Source of the DNA: Nitratireductor thuwali
GTDB taxonomy: Bacteria > Pseudomonadota > Alphaproteobacteria > Rhizobiales > Rhizobiaceae
DNA: 64,000 nt
Direction: 5' to 3'
Assembly (NCBI RefSeq): GCF_036621415.1
Contig: NZ_CP030941.1
Location: 744,001-808,000, forward strand
Of the stretch, positions 1 to 10,179 are shown one piece after another. How positions within the stretch are numbered: the stretch's first letter is position 1; each line of letters starts with the position of its first letter. A program made the position numbers and the translations under genes. Below the pieces are notes generated by a model, which was not told where the DNA came from, did no database searches, and worked only from the letters and a program-made list of their open reading frames with translations.

Positions 1-32
1 CAGGCAATGGCCGGCGAACCTTCACCCGCCGC

Positions 33-1010
33 CTACCCCTCAACCCGCTCCCGGAACTGCCGCCGATACGCCATTGGCGAAACCGAAAACGCCGCCGAGA
101 AATGCTGGCGCAGCGTCACCGCGGAGCCGAAGCCAACGGCTTCGGCGACCGCTTCCATCTTGCGGTCGGTGGTCTCCAAAAGCCGCTGTGCCAGTGCCAG
201 GCGCTGCATCAGGATCCAGTGCGACACGGTAACGCCGGTCGCCTTGCGAAAGCGGCGGGAGAAATTGCGGCGGCTCATCGCCGCGCGCTCGGCCAGAAGG
301 TCCAGGCAGAGCGGTTCCTTCAGGTTTTCCGCCGCCCATTCCAGCGTGCTCGCCAGCCTGTCGCCGCCCTCGGCCTTCGGCAGCGGCTGCTCGATATACT
401 GCACCTGGCCGCCGCTGCGGTGCGGCGCCACCACCATGCGGCGGGCCACCTTGTTGGCGATCTCGGCGCCGTGGTCGCGGCGTAGGAGATGCAGGCAGCA
501 ATCGATGGCCGCCGCCGTGCCGGCCGATGTCAGCATGTTCCCCTCGTCCACGTAGAGCACGTCGCGGTCCAGCCTGACGGCGGGAAACCGGGCGGCGAAA
601 TCATCGGCCCATATCCAATGAGTGGAGGCGGTGCGGCCGTCCAGAAGCCCCGCCTCCGCCAGCACGAAGGCACCGAGGCACAGGCCCACCATCCGCGCGC
701 CCCGCGCATGCGCCGCGCAGAGGGCCTCGACCAGTTCCGGCGAAGGCGGCGTGTCGGGATCGGCCCAGGCGGGAACGATCACCGTATCCGCCTCCCGCAG
801 CGCCGACAGATCGTTCGGCACGTCGAGCGAAAACCCCGAAAGCGTGGCGATGCTGCCTGGCCGTTCCGCGCATACCGTCAGGTCGTAGCGCGGCGCGCCG
901 AGCCGGGCCAGATCGTCCCCGAACACCATGCAAGGCACCGACAGGTGGAACGGGCTGATCCCCTCGAACGCGACCACCGCGACGCGGTGCGCAGCTTTTT
1001 TCTGCAACAT
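33..1010 (-). CDS. GlxA-type regulator: DJ-1/PfpI-like domain plus AraC helix-turn-helix
   Basis: A 325-residue protein with two domains. Residues about 8-190 have the class I glutamine-amidotransferase-like (DJ-1/PfpI) fold, with a nucleophile-elbow-like stretch GLCLGAF around Cys111. Residues about 220-320 are an AraC-type DNA-binding domain (ERAAMSRRNFSRRF, then the second helix-turn-helix near VAEAVGFGS). Family knowledge: such proteins activate catabolic genes for small nitrogenous or carnitine-like compounds. The inducer cannot be told here. It is divergent from the isochorismatase-like hydrolase at 1152, a plausible target. Intact, usual length. Confidence 0.9.
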   Translation of the reverse strand: MLQKKAAHRVAVVAFEGISPFHLSVPCMVFGDDLARLGAPRYDLTVCAERPGSIATLSGFSLDVPNDLSALREADTVIVPAWADPDTPPSPELVEALCAAHARGARMVGLCLGAFVLAEAGLLDGRTASTHWIWADDFAARFPAVRLDRDVLYVDEGNMLTSAGTAAAIDCCLHLLRRDHGAEIANKVARRMVVAPHRSGGQVQYIEQPLPKAEGGDRLASTLEWAAENLKEPLCLDLLAERAAMSRRNFSRRFRKATGVTVSHWILMQRLALAQRLLETTDRKMEAVAEAVGFGSAVTLRQHFSAAFSVSPMAYRRQFRERVEG

Positions 1011-1151
1011 GGCCCGATCCCATCGCTTTTTGTCATTTGGGACACTTGTGAAGGGGCGCGAGGTAAACGAATTTGCCGACGATTACAAGGCGAGTAGTCC
1101 TCGGTTCGCCGTTTACGTAATATCCACTACAGCGACAAGGAAAGAGTGCTC

Positions 1152-1763
1152 ATGAGCAACCCTACGATCAGAACCCTCGTCGGCGCCACGGCGCCGCAGA
1201 AGATCGACCGCAGGAGCACCGCGCTTCTGGTGATCGACTTCCAGAAAGAGTATTTCTCCGGCAGGATGCCGATACCCGGCGGCACGGATGCGCTTGCCAA
1301 TGCCAGACGCCTCATCGCCATGGCCGATAAATCCGGCATACAGGTTTACCATGTACAGCACGTAACACCGGCCGGCGCGCCCATCTTTGCCGAAGACGGC
1401 GAGACGGTTGCCTTCCACCCCGACATCACCCCGGGCCCGGACCATAAGGTGCTGCGGAAATCCTCGGTCAGCGTCTTCCCCACTACGGATATCGACGCGC
1501 AACTGAAAGCCGAGGGCATCGAAACCCTCATCATTGCCGGCCTGATGACCCATGCCTGCGTTTCGGGCGCCGCGCGCGATGCCGTGCCGCTCGGCTATGG
1601 CGTCATCGTCGCAGCCGATGCCTGCGCAACGCGCGACCTTGACGGACCGGACGGCAAGACGGTCTCGCATGAGGCGCTGCATCAGGCTGCCCTCGCGACC
1701 CTGGCCGACACATTTGCCGATGTGCTCGGCACTGACCAAATCCTGTCGCTGCCTCACGCCTGA
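1152..1763 (+). CDS. Isochorismatase-family cysteine hydrolase
   Basis: A 203-residue cytoplasmic alpha/beta hydrolase of the isochorismatase/nicotinamidase superfamily. The three catalytic residues are visible: Asp29 in LLVIDFQ, Lys103 in VLRKSSVS, and Cys136 in LMTHACVSGA, with the cis-peptide-type turn before the cysteine. Start chosen at the ATG six bases downstream of an in-frame GTG at 1146, because an AAGGAAAG ribosome site lies about seven bases before it. Substrate unknown; an amide or N-carbamoyl compound is likely for the family. Faces the GlxA-type regulator across a 140 bp gap. Confidence 0.88.
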   Translation: MSNPTIRTLVGATAPQKIDRRSTALLVIDFQKEYFSGRMPIPGGTDALANARRLIAMADKSGIQVYHVQHVTPAGAPIFAEDGETVAFHPDITPGPDHKVLRKSSVSVFPTTDIDAQLKAEGIETLIIAGLMTHACVSGAARDAVPLGYGVIVAADACATRDLDGPDGKTVSHEALHQAALATLADTFADVLGTDQILSLPHA

Positions 1764-1829
1764 AACGCGGCAAGATCGATTATGAGCTTTTTCATTACCC
1801 CTGCATTTCACCCAAAGGAGTTTTAAGAA

Positions 1830-2275
1830 ATGAAGACATTCACAAGGATCGCCCTGCCGCTTGCCGCGGTGCTGTTCGCCTCCATCGCTTCCGCACAGGA
1901 TGCCGGCAAGAGCGATGCGTTCGTCTCCTACCCCGCCTCGCAGCTGAACTGGATCGAAATCCCGGACACCGGCGGCATCAAATACGCCAATGTTCGCGGC
2001 GATCTGGCTGGCAAGGGCCCCTATGAGGCCTTCGTGATTTCCCCGCCGGCAAGGACAATCCGTTCCACTACCACACCCAGTCCATCCCGACCGTGGTCCT
2101 CAAGGGCACGTTCTACGCGGTCGTCGACGGCAAGCGCACAGAATATCCGGCAGGCTCGTTCTACGATCTGCCGGGCAAGCTGAACCATTTCAGCGGCTGC
2201 GTCGCCGGCAAGGACTGCCTTCTTTTCCAGTATCAGGACGACCGTTTCGACCTCGTGCCACAGCCCGAAAAGTAG
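1830..2275 (+). pseudogene. Secreted cupin-like protein, frameshifted
   Basis: The first frame starts at ATG 1830 after AAAGGAG and encodes a Sec signal peptide (ending ASAQ) plus the N-terminal half of a small cupin-like protein. Near 2036-2042 the sequence slips one frame: the text reads ...AFVI then switches to an out-of-frame tail, while the next frame continues smoothly as FPAGKDNPFHYHTQ and runs to the stop at 2275. HYH in that part looks like a cupin metal-ligand motif. One missing base at GTGATT/TCCCC explains it. Rejoined length would be about 148 residues. Either a recent pseudogene or a sequencing error. Confidence 0.75.
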
Positions 2276-2323
2276 AGACAGCCTCGCCGGGCGCGGCGCT
2301 ATACCGCACCCGGCGAAGGCCGT

Positions 2324-3133
2324 TCAGTTACGCCTGTAAAGCCACAGCACCACCGGCGCCAGCACGAGCGTAAGCAGCGCGGGCGCGGCAAGAGCCAGAA
2401 GCACCTGCCCGCTCGTCGCCTCGCCCGCCATCAGCCCGCGCAGCGCCGTCGTCATATGCGAGACCGGGTTGCGCACGACGAAGGCCTCGAGCCAGCTCGG
2501 CATGGTCTCCGGCCGCACCATGATGTTGGAAGCGAAGACCAGCGGGAAGATGAAGGTGAAGCCGATGGTCATCACCGTCATCGGCGTACGGATCAAAAGG
2601 CCGAGCACGATGAATATCCAGCCCACGCCGAACCCGATAGCGATAAGAAGCGCGAAGGACGCGACCACCCCTACGAGGCCCGCTTCCGGCCGATACCCCA
2701 GGACCAGCCCGACGCCGAGGATGATCAGCCCGGCGATGATGTGGCGCAGCACGTCGCCCACCATCAGCCCGGCGAAGGGCGCCAACGGCCAGATGGGAAG
2801 CGAGCGGAAGCGCTCGAAAAGCCCTTTCGACAGGTCCGTGGAAAGGCCCATACCCGAATAGACCGAATTGAAGACCACGGTCTGCACCAGGATGCCCGGC
2901 AGGAAGAATTGCAGATAGTCGCTCGTCGAGCCCGCCAGCGCGCCGCCGAACACGAAGGTGAACAGCAGCGTGAACATGAGCGGCGTCATGATGAGGTCGA
3001 AAAGCTGCTCCGGCACGTGCTTGAACTTCAGCACCGCGCGCCAGCCGAACACCAGCGCGTTCGAAAACGCGGAAGGCTGCGGCGGACGTGCGACGTTGGA
3101 GAGCGTCGCGGGGCTGATATTGGTCGTGCTCAC
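2324..3133 (-). CDS. ABC-2 type transporter permease (DrrB-like)
   Basis: A 269-residue integral membrane protein with six predicted membrane segments and the ABC-2 permease pattern: a cytoplasmic N-terminus, then FDLIMTPLMFTLLFTFVFGG and an extracellular stretch with FFLPGILVQT. Family knowledge: pairs with a DrrA-like ATPase to export hydrophobic compounds or lipids. Its start overlaps the stop of the ATPase gene by four bases, so they are translationally coupled. Substrate unknown. Confidence 0.9.
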   Translation of the reverse strand: MSTTNISPATLSNVARPPQPSAFSNALVFGWRAVLKFKHVPEQLFDLIMTPLMFTLLFTFVFGGALAGSTSDYLQFFLPGILVQTVVFNSVYSGMGLSTDLSKGLFERFRSLPIWPLAPFAGLMVGDVLRHIIAGLIILGVGLVLGYRPEAGLVGVVASFALLIAIGFGVGWIFIVLGLLIRTPMTVMTIGFTFIFPLVFASNIMVRPETMPSWLEAFVVRNPVSHMTTALRGLMAGEATSGQVLLALAAPALLTLVLAPVVLWLYRRN

Positions 3134-4140
3134 TGCGCGTCCTCCTTCTCGTCCTCATCCAGCGGCTGGCCCGTCAGCGCGAAGAACACTTCGTCTAGGC
3201 TGGGCGAGCCCATGGAGAAATCGGCGAGCTCTATCCCGGCCGCGATCAGCGCCGCCAGCGCCTCGTTGGCGGCCTTGGGCGTCCCGGCCACGATGGAAAG
3301 CTGCGCGCCCTCGGGGCTGCGCTGCACGGGGCCCGCCAGCCGCGTCTCCAGGATAGCCTCGGCCTCATCCAGCCGTGCCGGGTCGGCCACCGCCACATGC
3401 AGGAAGCCGGAGCCGATCGCCGCTTTCAGCTCGCGGCTGGTCCCCTCCGCTATCTTGCGACCGTGGTCGATGACGGCGATGCGCGCGGCGAGCTGGTCCG
3501 CCTCCTCGAGATATTGCGTGGTGAGCAGTATGGTGACACCCGAATGCGCAAGCTGCCGGATCATCCGCCACACGCCCTGCCTTGCCTTCGGATCGAGCCC
3601 CGTGGTCGGCTCGTCGAGGAACAGCACTCCCGGCGTCACGATCAGCGAGGCGGCAATGTCGAGTCTCCGCCGCATGCCGCCGGAATAGGACTTGACCTGC
3701 TTCCTGGCCGCATCCGAAAGATCGAAGGCGGCAAGCAGCTCGTCGGCGCGGTCCTTCGCCCGCCTGCCGGCAAAGCCCCAGAGCCGGGCCAGCATGATCA
3801 GGTTCTCGCGTCCCGTCAGATCCTCGTCCAGCGATGCGAACTGCCCTGTCATCGCAATGGCGCCGCGCACGGCCTGCGGTGCGCCGGCCAGATCATGGTC
3901 CATGATCGTGGCCGAACCAGCGTCCGGCTTCTGCAGCGTCGCCAGAATGCGGATAAGCGTCGTCTTGCCGGCGCCGTTTGGGCCGAGAATGGCGAAGATC
4001 ATGCCGCGCGGCACGTCGAGGTCGATGCCGTCCACCGCCTTCACGTCGCCGAAATGCTTGACCAGCCCGCGCACCGAAATGGCAAGCGGCGCTGCTTCTC
4101 CGGCACGGACGGGCATGCCGACCGGCGTGGCGTCATTCAT
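3130..4140 (-). CDS. ABC transporter ATP-binding protein (DrrA-like)
   Basis: A 336-residue ATPase when started at ATG 4140, which has GGAGGG upstream; an in-frame extension reaches 4218 but lacks a good ribosome site. Walker A is GPNGAGKTT, signature SYSGGMRRR, Walker B GVLFLDEPT, followed by a DrrA-type C-terminal accessory domain (about residues 230-330). Drives the DrrB-like permease encoded immediately downstream; together they form an exporter of the daunorubicin-resistance type, named by family and not by known substrate. Confidence 0.92.
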   Translation of the reverse strand: MNDATPVGMPVRAGEAAPLAISVRGLVKHFGDVKAVDGIDLDVPRGMIFAILGPNGAGKTTLIRILATLQKPDAGSATIMDHDLAGAPQAVRGAIAMTGQFASLDEDLTGRENLIMLARLWGFAGRRAKDRADELLAAFDLSDAARKQVKSYSGGMRRRLDIAASLIVTPGVLFLDEPTTGLDPKARQGVWRMIRQLAHSGVTILLTTQYLEEADQLAARIAVIDHGRKIAEGTSRELKAAIGSGFLHVAVADPARLDEAEAILETRLAGPVQRSPEGAQLSIVAGTPKAANEALAALIAAGIELADFSMGSPSLDEVFFALTGQPLDEDEKEDAQ

Positions 4141-4312
4141 TGCAGAACCCTCCGATGGTGCACCGACGTCCGTAAGACGAATTGGGCCGGTCATATCCGA
4201 CAGCGCGAAGCCATACACAACTCCACAGTTGTTTTAAAGGCAGCCGATGCCCGCGGGACGAAGCCTCCTGCCACCTCCGGACGTGGGCGGCACCAAAGGC
4301 AGCCGGCTATGT

Positions 4313-4951
4313 TCAGCTTCTCAGCCCGGTCTCCCTCAGCAGTCCCTTGCGCTTGGCGTCGTAGTAGTAGCCGCTGGCATAGAACCGCACCGCCTGGTCC
4401 TCATTGCCGCCGGCGGTCAAATAGGCGCCGCGCAGATATTTGACGGCGTATTTGAGATTGGTTTCGGCGTCGAGCAGGCCGCTGGCCGGGCCGCGATAGC
4501 CCATCGTCTGCGCCGTGTCGTGGCGTATCTGCATGAGGCCCCAATAGATGCGGTTGCGCGCCGCCGGGTTGAAATTGCTTTCCCGTTTCACCACCCGCCG
4601 CACCAGCCGTTCGGGCACCTCGTAATAGGCGGCATAGCGCGAAATCAGCCCATCGAGCTCTGCGCTGCCTGCCTTCACGGGCGTCACCGCCGCGCCGGCT
4701 TCCAGCGCCGTCAGCGCGGCCGCCTTTGGCGGCTCCGCCGCATAGGCGCCGGCGAAGAACCCTTCCTCGCCCTCGATCTCGCTTTCCTGCTCGGCGACAA
4801 GGCTGTTCGCCGTAAGCTGCCTACCGCTGTCGGCCGCCACCGAGGCGGTTTCAGGCGCGACGCAGCCGCTTAGCGCCAGCCCGGCGGCAATCACTGAGAT
4901 GGAGAAAAGGAAAATACGGATCGATGGCGAAGGCACGACTTGCCGCCTCAT
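4313..4951 (-). CDS. Lipoprotein lytic transglycosylase (SLT fold)
   Basis: Read from Met at 4951, a 212-residue protein starts with a basic n-region and hydrophobic segment ending in the lipobox LSGC (Cys30), so it should be a lipoprotein. After a low-complexity linker (about 35-105) comes a soluble-lytic-transglycosylase domain with the catalytic glutamate in RESNFNP and the GLMQI motif. Role: cleaves peptidoglycan glycan strands with 1,6-anhydro product formation, by family. The longer in-frame start at 5035 would mask the signal peptide and is less likely. Confidence 0.87.
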   Translation of the reverse strand: MRRQVVPSPSIRIFLFSISVIAAGLALSGCVAPETASVAADSGRQLTANSLVAEQESEIEGEEGFFAGAYAAEPPKAAALTALEAGAAVTPVKAGSAELDGLISRYAAYYEVPERLVRRVVKRESNFNPAARNRIYWGLMQIRHDTAQTMGYRGPASGLLDAETNLKYAVKYLRGAYLTAGGNEDQAVRFYASGYYYDAKRKGLLRETGLRS

Positions 4952-5084
4952 TGTCACGGAAACCCATCCACCCGCGCCTTCAATACATGAGCCGGCAGGG
5001 CGCTTCAATAACAATCCCGCGAGGAAAGCGTTCACACTATGTTCCGAGGCGAAACCATGCTAGTTTCGATTCCCGGAGAGAAAT

Positions 5085-5630
5085 ATGCGCTATCACGTGT
5101 TCAAAACCGCTTTCGGCTGGTGCGGGCTTGCCTGGACCGATGCTGGCGTCGCTCGAACCGTGCTGCCGTCCGCAAGCGAAAACGAGGCGCGGCGTGGCAT
5201 CGCCGCCAAGGCGCCGAACGCCGCCGAAGGGACGCCTGATGCGCTGGCCGGCCCCATCGTCGCGAAAATGCAGCGTTATTTCGAGGGCGAGCGGGAAGAT
5301 TTTTCGGAAATTCCACTCGATCTCGGCCAGATGCCACCCTTCAACCGGGCCATTTATACGGCCGCACGGGTGCTTCGCTACGGCGAGACGACCACCTATG
5401 GCGGGCTCGCCGCTCGGGCTGGCTTTCCCACGGCCAGCCGCGAAACCGGCGTCGCGATGGGGCGCAACCGCGTGCCGCTCATCATTCCCTGTCATCGCGT
5501 GCTGGCCGCCGGCGGCAAGCTGGGCGGTTTTTCCGCCCCCGGCGGCATTCTTGCCAAGCAAAGGATGCTCGCGCTCGAGCGCGCCCGTCCGCCCGCATCC
5601 GATCCTGCCCAGGAAAGTTTCGCTTTCTGA
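5085..5630 (+). CDS. ogt: Methylated-DNA--protein-cysteine methyltransferase (Ogt type)
   Basis: A 181-residue suicide DNA-repair protein. The active-site motif IPCHRV (Cys136) is intact, preceded by the DNA-binding region with TTTYGGLAARAG and the asparagine hinge MGRNRVP. It transfers O6-alkyl groups from guanine to itself. The N-terminal domain lacks an AraC/Ada region, so this is the stand-alone Ogt form. It is divergent from the lytic transglycosylase gene. Confidence 0.92.
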   Translation: MRYHVFKTAFGWCGLAWTDAGVARTVLPSASENEARRGIAAKAPNAAEGTPDALAGPIVAKMQRYFEGEREDFSEIPLDLGQMPPFNRAIYTAARVLRYGETTTYGGLAARAGFPTASRETGVAMGRNRVPLIIPCHRVLAAGGKLGGFSAPGGILAKQRMLALERARPPASDPAQESFAF

Positions 5631-5905
5631 TCCATAGACAAGCCTCTTGAACACGCAGGGCTGGCAGGCATAATCGGCTCAGGTGATTCGCTCAGTAGCT
5701 GCCAAATGGCAGGCGTTTCAAAGGGCGTTGTGCCTCGTTCAGGCATACGGTTGCGCCCTGTCTGTTTCCGCATTTCGACCCCGTCAGGTCTCCACCTGCC
5801 GCGGAATGCGAGGAGTTCTCCGGGTTGTTCCGCCGCGTTTCCGGCATGGGATATCTGCTCGCGGTCGAGCCGGCCTTGCGGCCGACCGGCAGGACAGGGG
5901 GAAAA

Positions 5906-6136
5906 ATGCATCCGATCCGCGAAGACAGCATCAAATCGCGCCTTACGGAACATGCCGAACTGGCGCTGATCGTCGACATGCTTGCCGCCAGAGACCTAAG
6001 CGAAGACCAGATCGTCATCGAACTTTCGCGCCGCTTCTATGTCGATATGGACGCTTTAAACGCCGTATTCGACAACAGGCGGGCACTTCGAGCGCAAAAA
6101 CAGGCGCCTCGGCAGCCGATACGCGCGGTGGCCTAA
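5906..6136 (+). CDS. Small conserved-type hypothetical protein
   Basis: A 76-residue cytoplasmic protein starting MHPIREDS, with an AGGGGG ribosome site just upstream; an in-frame extension to 5825 exists without such a site. The central stretch AELALIVDMLAARDLSEDQI followed by a short helix looks like a compact helical domain; the C-terminus is basic. No known family recognised. It lies alone between ogt and a convergent GST gene. Confidence 0.6.
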   Translation: MHPIREDSIKSRLTEHAELALIVDMLAARDLSEDQIVIELSRRFYVDMDALNAVFDNRRALRAQKQAPRQPIRAVA

Positions 6137-6162
6137 GGCGCCCGCAGTTCCGATAGTCGGCC

Positions 6163-6768
6163 TCAGCCCGGCATCATAGGCACATGGCCGGGATCGTTCT
6201 CAACCCGCTTCAGCCAGCCCGAAACGGCAGGAAACGCCGTCAGGTCGAAACCGGCTTCACCCGCGTCATGCGTATAGGCGTAGAGCGAGATGTCGGCAAC
6301 GCTCATGGCCGCGCCCGCGAGGAACGGCGAGCGTTCCAGTTGCTGTTCCATGACACCCAGCGCCCGGTTTCCACCCTCCAGCGTTTCTGCAAGGCGCTCC
6401 GGCGTCGCAAGCTTCGCCCGCTCGGGATATTTCAGCAGCGCCCGCCTCACCGCCACATAGGGCTCGTGGCTATATTGCTCGAAGAACAGCCACTGACAGA
6501 CAACCGCCCGTTCGTAGCGTTCCTCCGGCAGAAGCCGTGTTCCCTCCGCCAGATACAGCAGGATGGCGTTGGATTCGGCGATAAAACGGCCATCGTCGAG
6601 TTCCAGAAGCGGCACTTTTCCGTTGGCGTTCTTGGCCAGATAGTCGGGTTTGCGCGTCGTTCCATCGCGCGAGCTGGTCTCGACATGCTCATAGGGAATA
6701 CCCAGCTTCGCCATGGCGAGGCGCGGCTTGTAGCAATTGCCGCTATCGGTCATCCCGTAGAGTTTCAT
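6163..6768 (-). CDS. Glutathione S-transferase family protein
   Basis: A 201-residue protein with the N-terminal thioredoxin-like domain (about 1-78, including the glutathione-site motif KVPLLELDDG and the ESNAIL stretch) and the all-helical C-terminal domain (about 85-200). The first turn carries SGNC, so the catalytic residue could be Ser or Cys. Family knowledge: conjugation or reduction with glutathione; substrate not predictable. Confidence 0.88.
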   Translation of the reverse strand: MKLYGMTDSGNCYKPRLAMAKLGIPYEHVETSSRDGTTRKPDYLAKNANGKVPLLELDDGRFIAESNAILLYLAEGTRLLPEERYERAVVCQWLFFEQYSHEPYVAVRRALLKYPERAKLATPERLAETLEGGNRALGVMEQQLERSPFLAGAAMSVADISLYAYTHDAGEAGFDLTAFPAVSGWLKRVENDPGHVPMMPG

Positions 6769-6870
6769 CGTTTCGCCCTTCCGATCGCATGCCGGCTGTT
6801 TAGCCGGATGGGAGGTTCGATACGAATGAATTGTTCTGCAACGAACGTTTAACGGAGCTGACGGATCGCC

Positions 6871-7740
6871 TCACCGGCCTCGCTGATTGAACAGCGGCAC
6901 GACGTTGCCGTCCGGCACGATGAGCCGCTCGACCGGAATGCGGCGCGTGTCGAACGCGGTGCCAGCGAAGCTGGGCATGCCGAGCAGATATCCCTGCAGA
7001 TAATCGGCTCCCGTCTCCAGGGCGGCCCGCAGCTGCTGGCTCGTCTCGATGCCTTCGATCAACACCTTGCGCCCTTCGCGCTGCAAGGCATTGACCAGCA
7101 GGGCGAGAAGGCGGACGGCGGTCGCCGCGTCCGAAATGCGCCTGAACCATTCGCCGTCGAATTTAACGATCTCCGGATCGAGCGCGCGCATCCGCTCCAG
7201 CGTCGATTGCGTCATCCCGAAATCGTCGACCGCTATCGCTACGCCCAGCCGGCGCATTTCGCTGCCAAGCTCGTGCAACATCCGGCGATCCTGCGCGAAG
7301 GCGACCTTGCATACGAGCTGGCCGGGCTCCACGCCCATTCCTTCATACTGCCGCAGCGCCGCCTCGACCTGCCGCACCAGGCCGGCCACATCGCCCTCTT
7401 CGTAAGGGTCGGAGCTGAAGTAAAGGTCCAGGCCGTCGACGCCTACATTGATGTAGTTGCCGAGGTGCAACGCCCGGCAAAGGGTTTCGACGAAAGGCCG
7501 GTCCTCGTCGGGAGCCTCATCGAAAAAGGTCCGTGCGCCCACCGCCCTGCCCTCGCGAAACGGGCGCGCCTGACCGTCGATTCCGCAGGGTTCCAGCCAC
7601 TCGCCATCGTTGCGCATGATAGGCTGATAGGTCGTGCGGATGTGGAACCGGCCGTAAACGCCCGTTTCGATGCCAACCTCGTCGACGAGCGTTGCATCCA
7701 GCACGCGCCGGAGACGTGAGTGGGACAAATCCATGCTCAA
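6871..7740 (-). CDS. Degenerate EAL-domain protein
   Basis: A 289-residue protein made almost entirely of an EAL-fold domain. It keeps late motifs (AVDDFG, KFDGEWF, IEGIET) but has lost early catalytic ones: the EAL/ESLLR position reads GIDGQARPF and the E-x-T motif reads CKVAFAQ. Metal and cyclic-di-GMP hydrolysis are therefore unlikely; a binding or protein-interaction role is inferred. Its start overlaps the stop of the next EAL gene by four bases (ATGA), so the two are co-translated. Confidence 0.85.
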   Translation of the reverse strand: MSMDLSHSRLRRVLDATLVDEVGIETGVYGRFHIRTTYQPIMRNDGEWLEPCGIDGQARPFREGRAVGARTFFDEAPDEDRPFVETLCRALHLGNYINVGVDGLDLYFSSDPYEEGDVAGLVRQVEAALRQYEGMGVEPGQLVCKVAFAQDRRMLHELGSEMRRLGVAIAVDDFGMTQSTLERMRALDPEIVKFDGEWFRRISDAATAVRLLALLVNALQREGRKVLIEGIETSQQLRAALETGADYLQGYLLGMPSFAGTAFDTRRIPVERLIVPDGNVVPLFNQRGR

Positions 7741-8666
7741 TTCATCCGCTTTCCAAATGGGTATCTTTGCTGCTTCTGACGTGGCCGCACGGCCCGCGCC
7801 TCAAGCGGAAATTCACCAGCTTCTGGGGAAGTGCAGGCCGCCGTGGCAGGCCGGTTCGGGCCGTCGCGGCGGAACAGCTCGAACCGCGCCGGCGCCAGTT
7901 CCGGACGAGCAAGGACAAAGCCCTGCACCATGTTGACGCCGGCCGCTTCGGCAAGGTCGAGCTGCCAGCTCTCTTCCATGCCCTCGAAGACGGTCCGGAT
8001 GCCCATTCCCCGAAACCGGCGGACCATCTCGAACAGGAGGTCCCGGCCAGGCTCCGTCGCCATCAGATGATTGACCCAGAGCCCGTCGAACTTCACCACG
8101 TCCGGCTTCAGTTCCAGGATGCGGCGCATGTCGGAATCCTCTGCGCCATAGTCATCCACGGCGACCTGATAGCCGAATTCCCGCAAGTGGCAGACGAAGC
8201 GCAGGAGTTCGCTTTCGGTGTGGAGCTTCTGCTCGGTGATCTCGCACATAATCCGAGACGGCTGGATGTCCGCTTCGTTGAGCACGAGCCGGATATCCTT
8301 GAGGGCGCCGTCGACCGCTCCCGCCCCGTCGAAATGGCTGGGGTCGAAATTGATGAACAGGAGCGCGGTCTCATCAAGGCACCGCGCATTGAGGAAGTGA
8401 AGGGCCCGCGCGAGCGTTTCGACATGCCCGCGGTCAGCCTCCGGCACGGCGGAGAAGAAGGCCGCAGCGCCGACCGGCGCACCGTCGCGAAAAGGGCGCA
8501 GGAGGCCTTCATAGGCCGTGGCCACTAGTCGCCCTTCCTGAAAGGCGAAAATCGGCTGAAAGGCGCTTTTCAGCGTATGGACGCCCCACACGCCAATGGC
8601 GGCGCCATCCTCATGCCGCGTAATCTGGGCCAGTCCTACGCCGCGTGACACAATACAAACCTGCAA
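7737..8666 (-). CDS. EAL-domain protein (possible c-di-GMP phosphodiesterase)
   Basis: A 309-residue single-domain EAL protein. The signature is YEGLLRPF (EGL variant of EAL), followed by INFDPSHF, the glutamate of CEITEQ, AVDDYGAEDS, KFDGLW and FEGMEE; these are the positions that bind Mg2+ and c-di-GMP in active enzymes, so activity is possible though several are non-standard. No sensory domain is attached. The C-terminus after residue 260 is basic and low in complexity. Pairs with the more degenerate EAL gene downstream. Confidence 0.86.
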   Translation of the reverse strand: MQVCIVSRGVGLAQITRHEDGAAIGVWGVHTLKSAFQPIFAFQEGRLVATAYEGLLRPFRDGAPVGAAAFFSAVPEADRGHVETLARALHFLNARCLDETALLFINFDPSHFDGAGAVDGALKDIRLVLNEADIQPSRIMCEITEQKLHTESELLRFVCHLREFGYQVAVDDYGAEDSDMRRILELKPDVVKFDGLWVNHLMATEPGRDLLFEMVRRFRGMGIRTVFEGMEESWQLDLAEAAGVNMVQGFVLARPELAPARFELFRRDGPNRPATAACTSPEAGEFPLEARAVRPRQKQQRYPFGKRMN

Positions 8667-8716
8667 GCGTTCCTTTGAAGCCGCAGTCTTGCATCCAACG
8701 CTTTATCCGGCGTTAA

Positions 8717-10060
<1,344 letters not shown>

Positions 10061-10179
10061 GCAGAACTCCCCGCGGCCGTCCCGGGAACGGAACCCCGGG
10101 ATGGCATCCTCTCGCGGGCGGCTCCAAATGCTTGACCAAGTCAATTACATGTTTGACACTGGCAAGCAGAGGTACCGCC

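Noticed and set aside
2456..3688. 410-codon + strand frame over the ABC transporter genes
   Set aside because: Charged low-complexity antisense reading; the - strand genes have complete ABC motifs.
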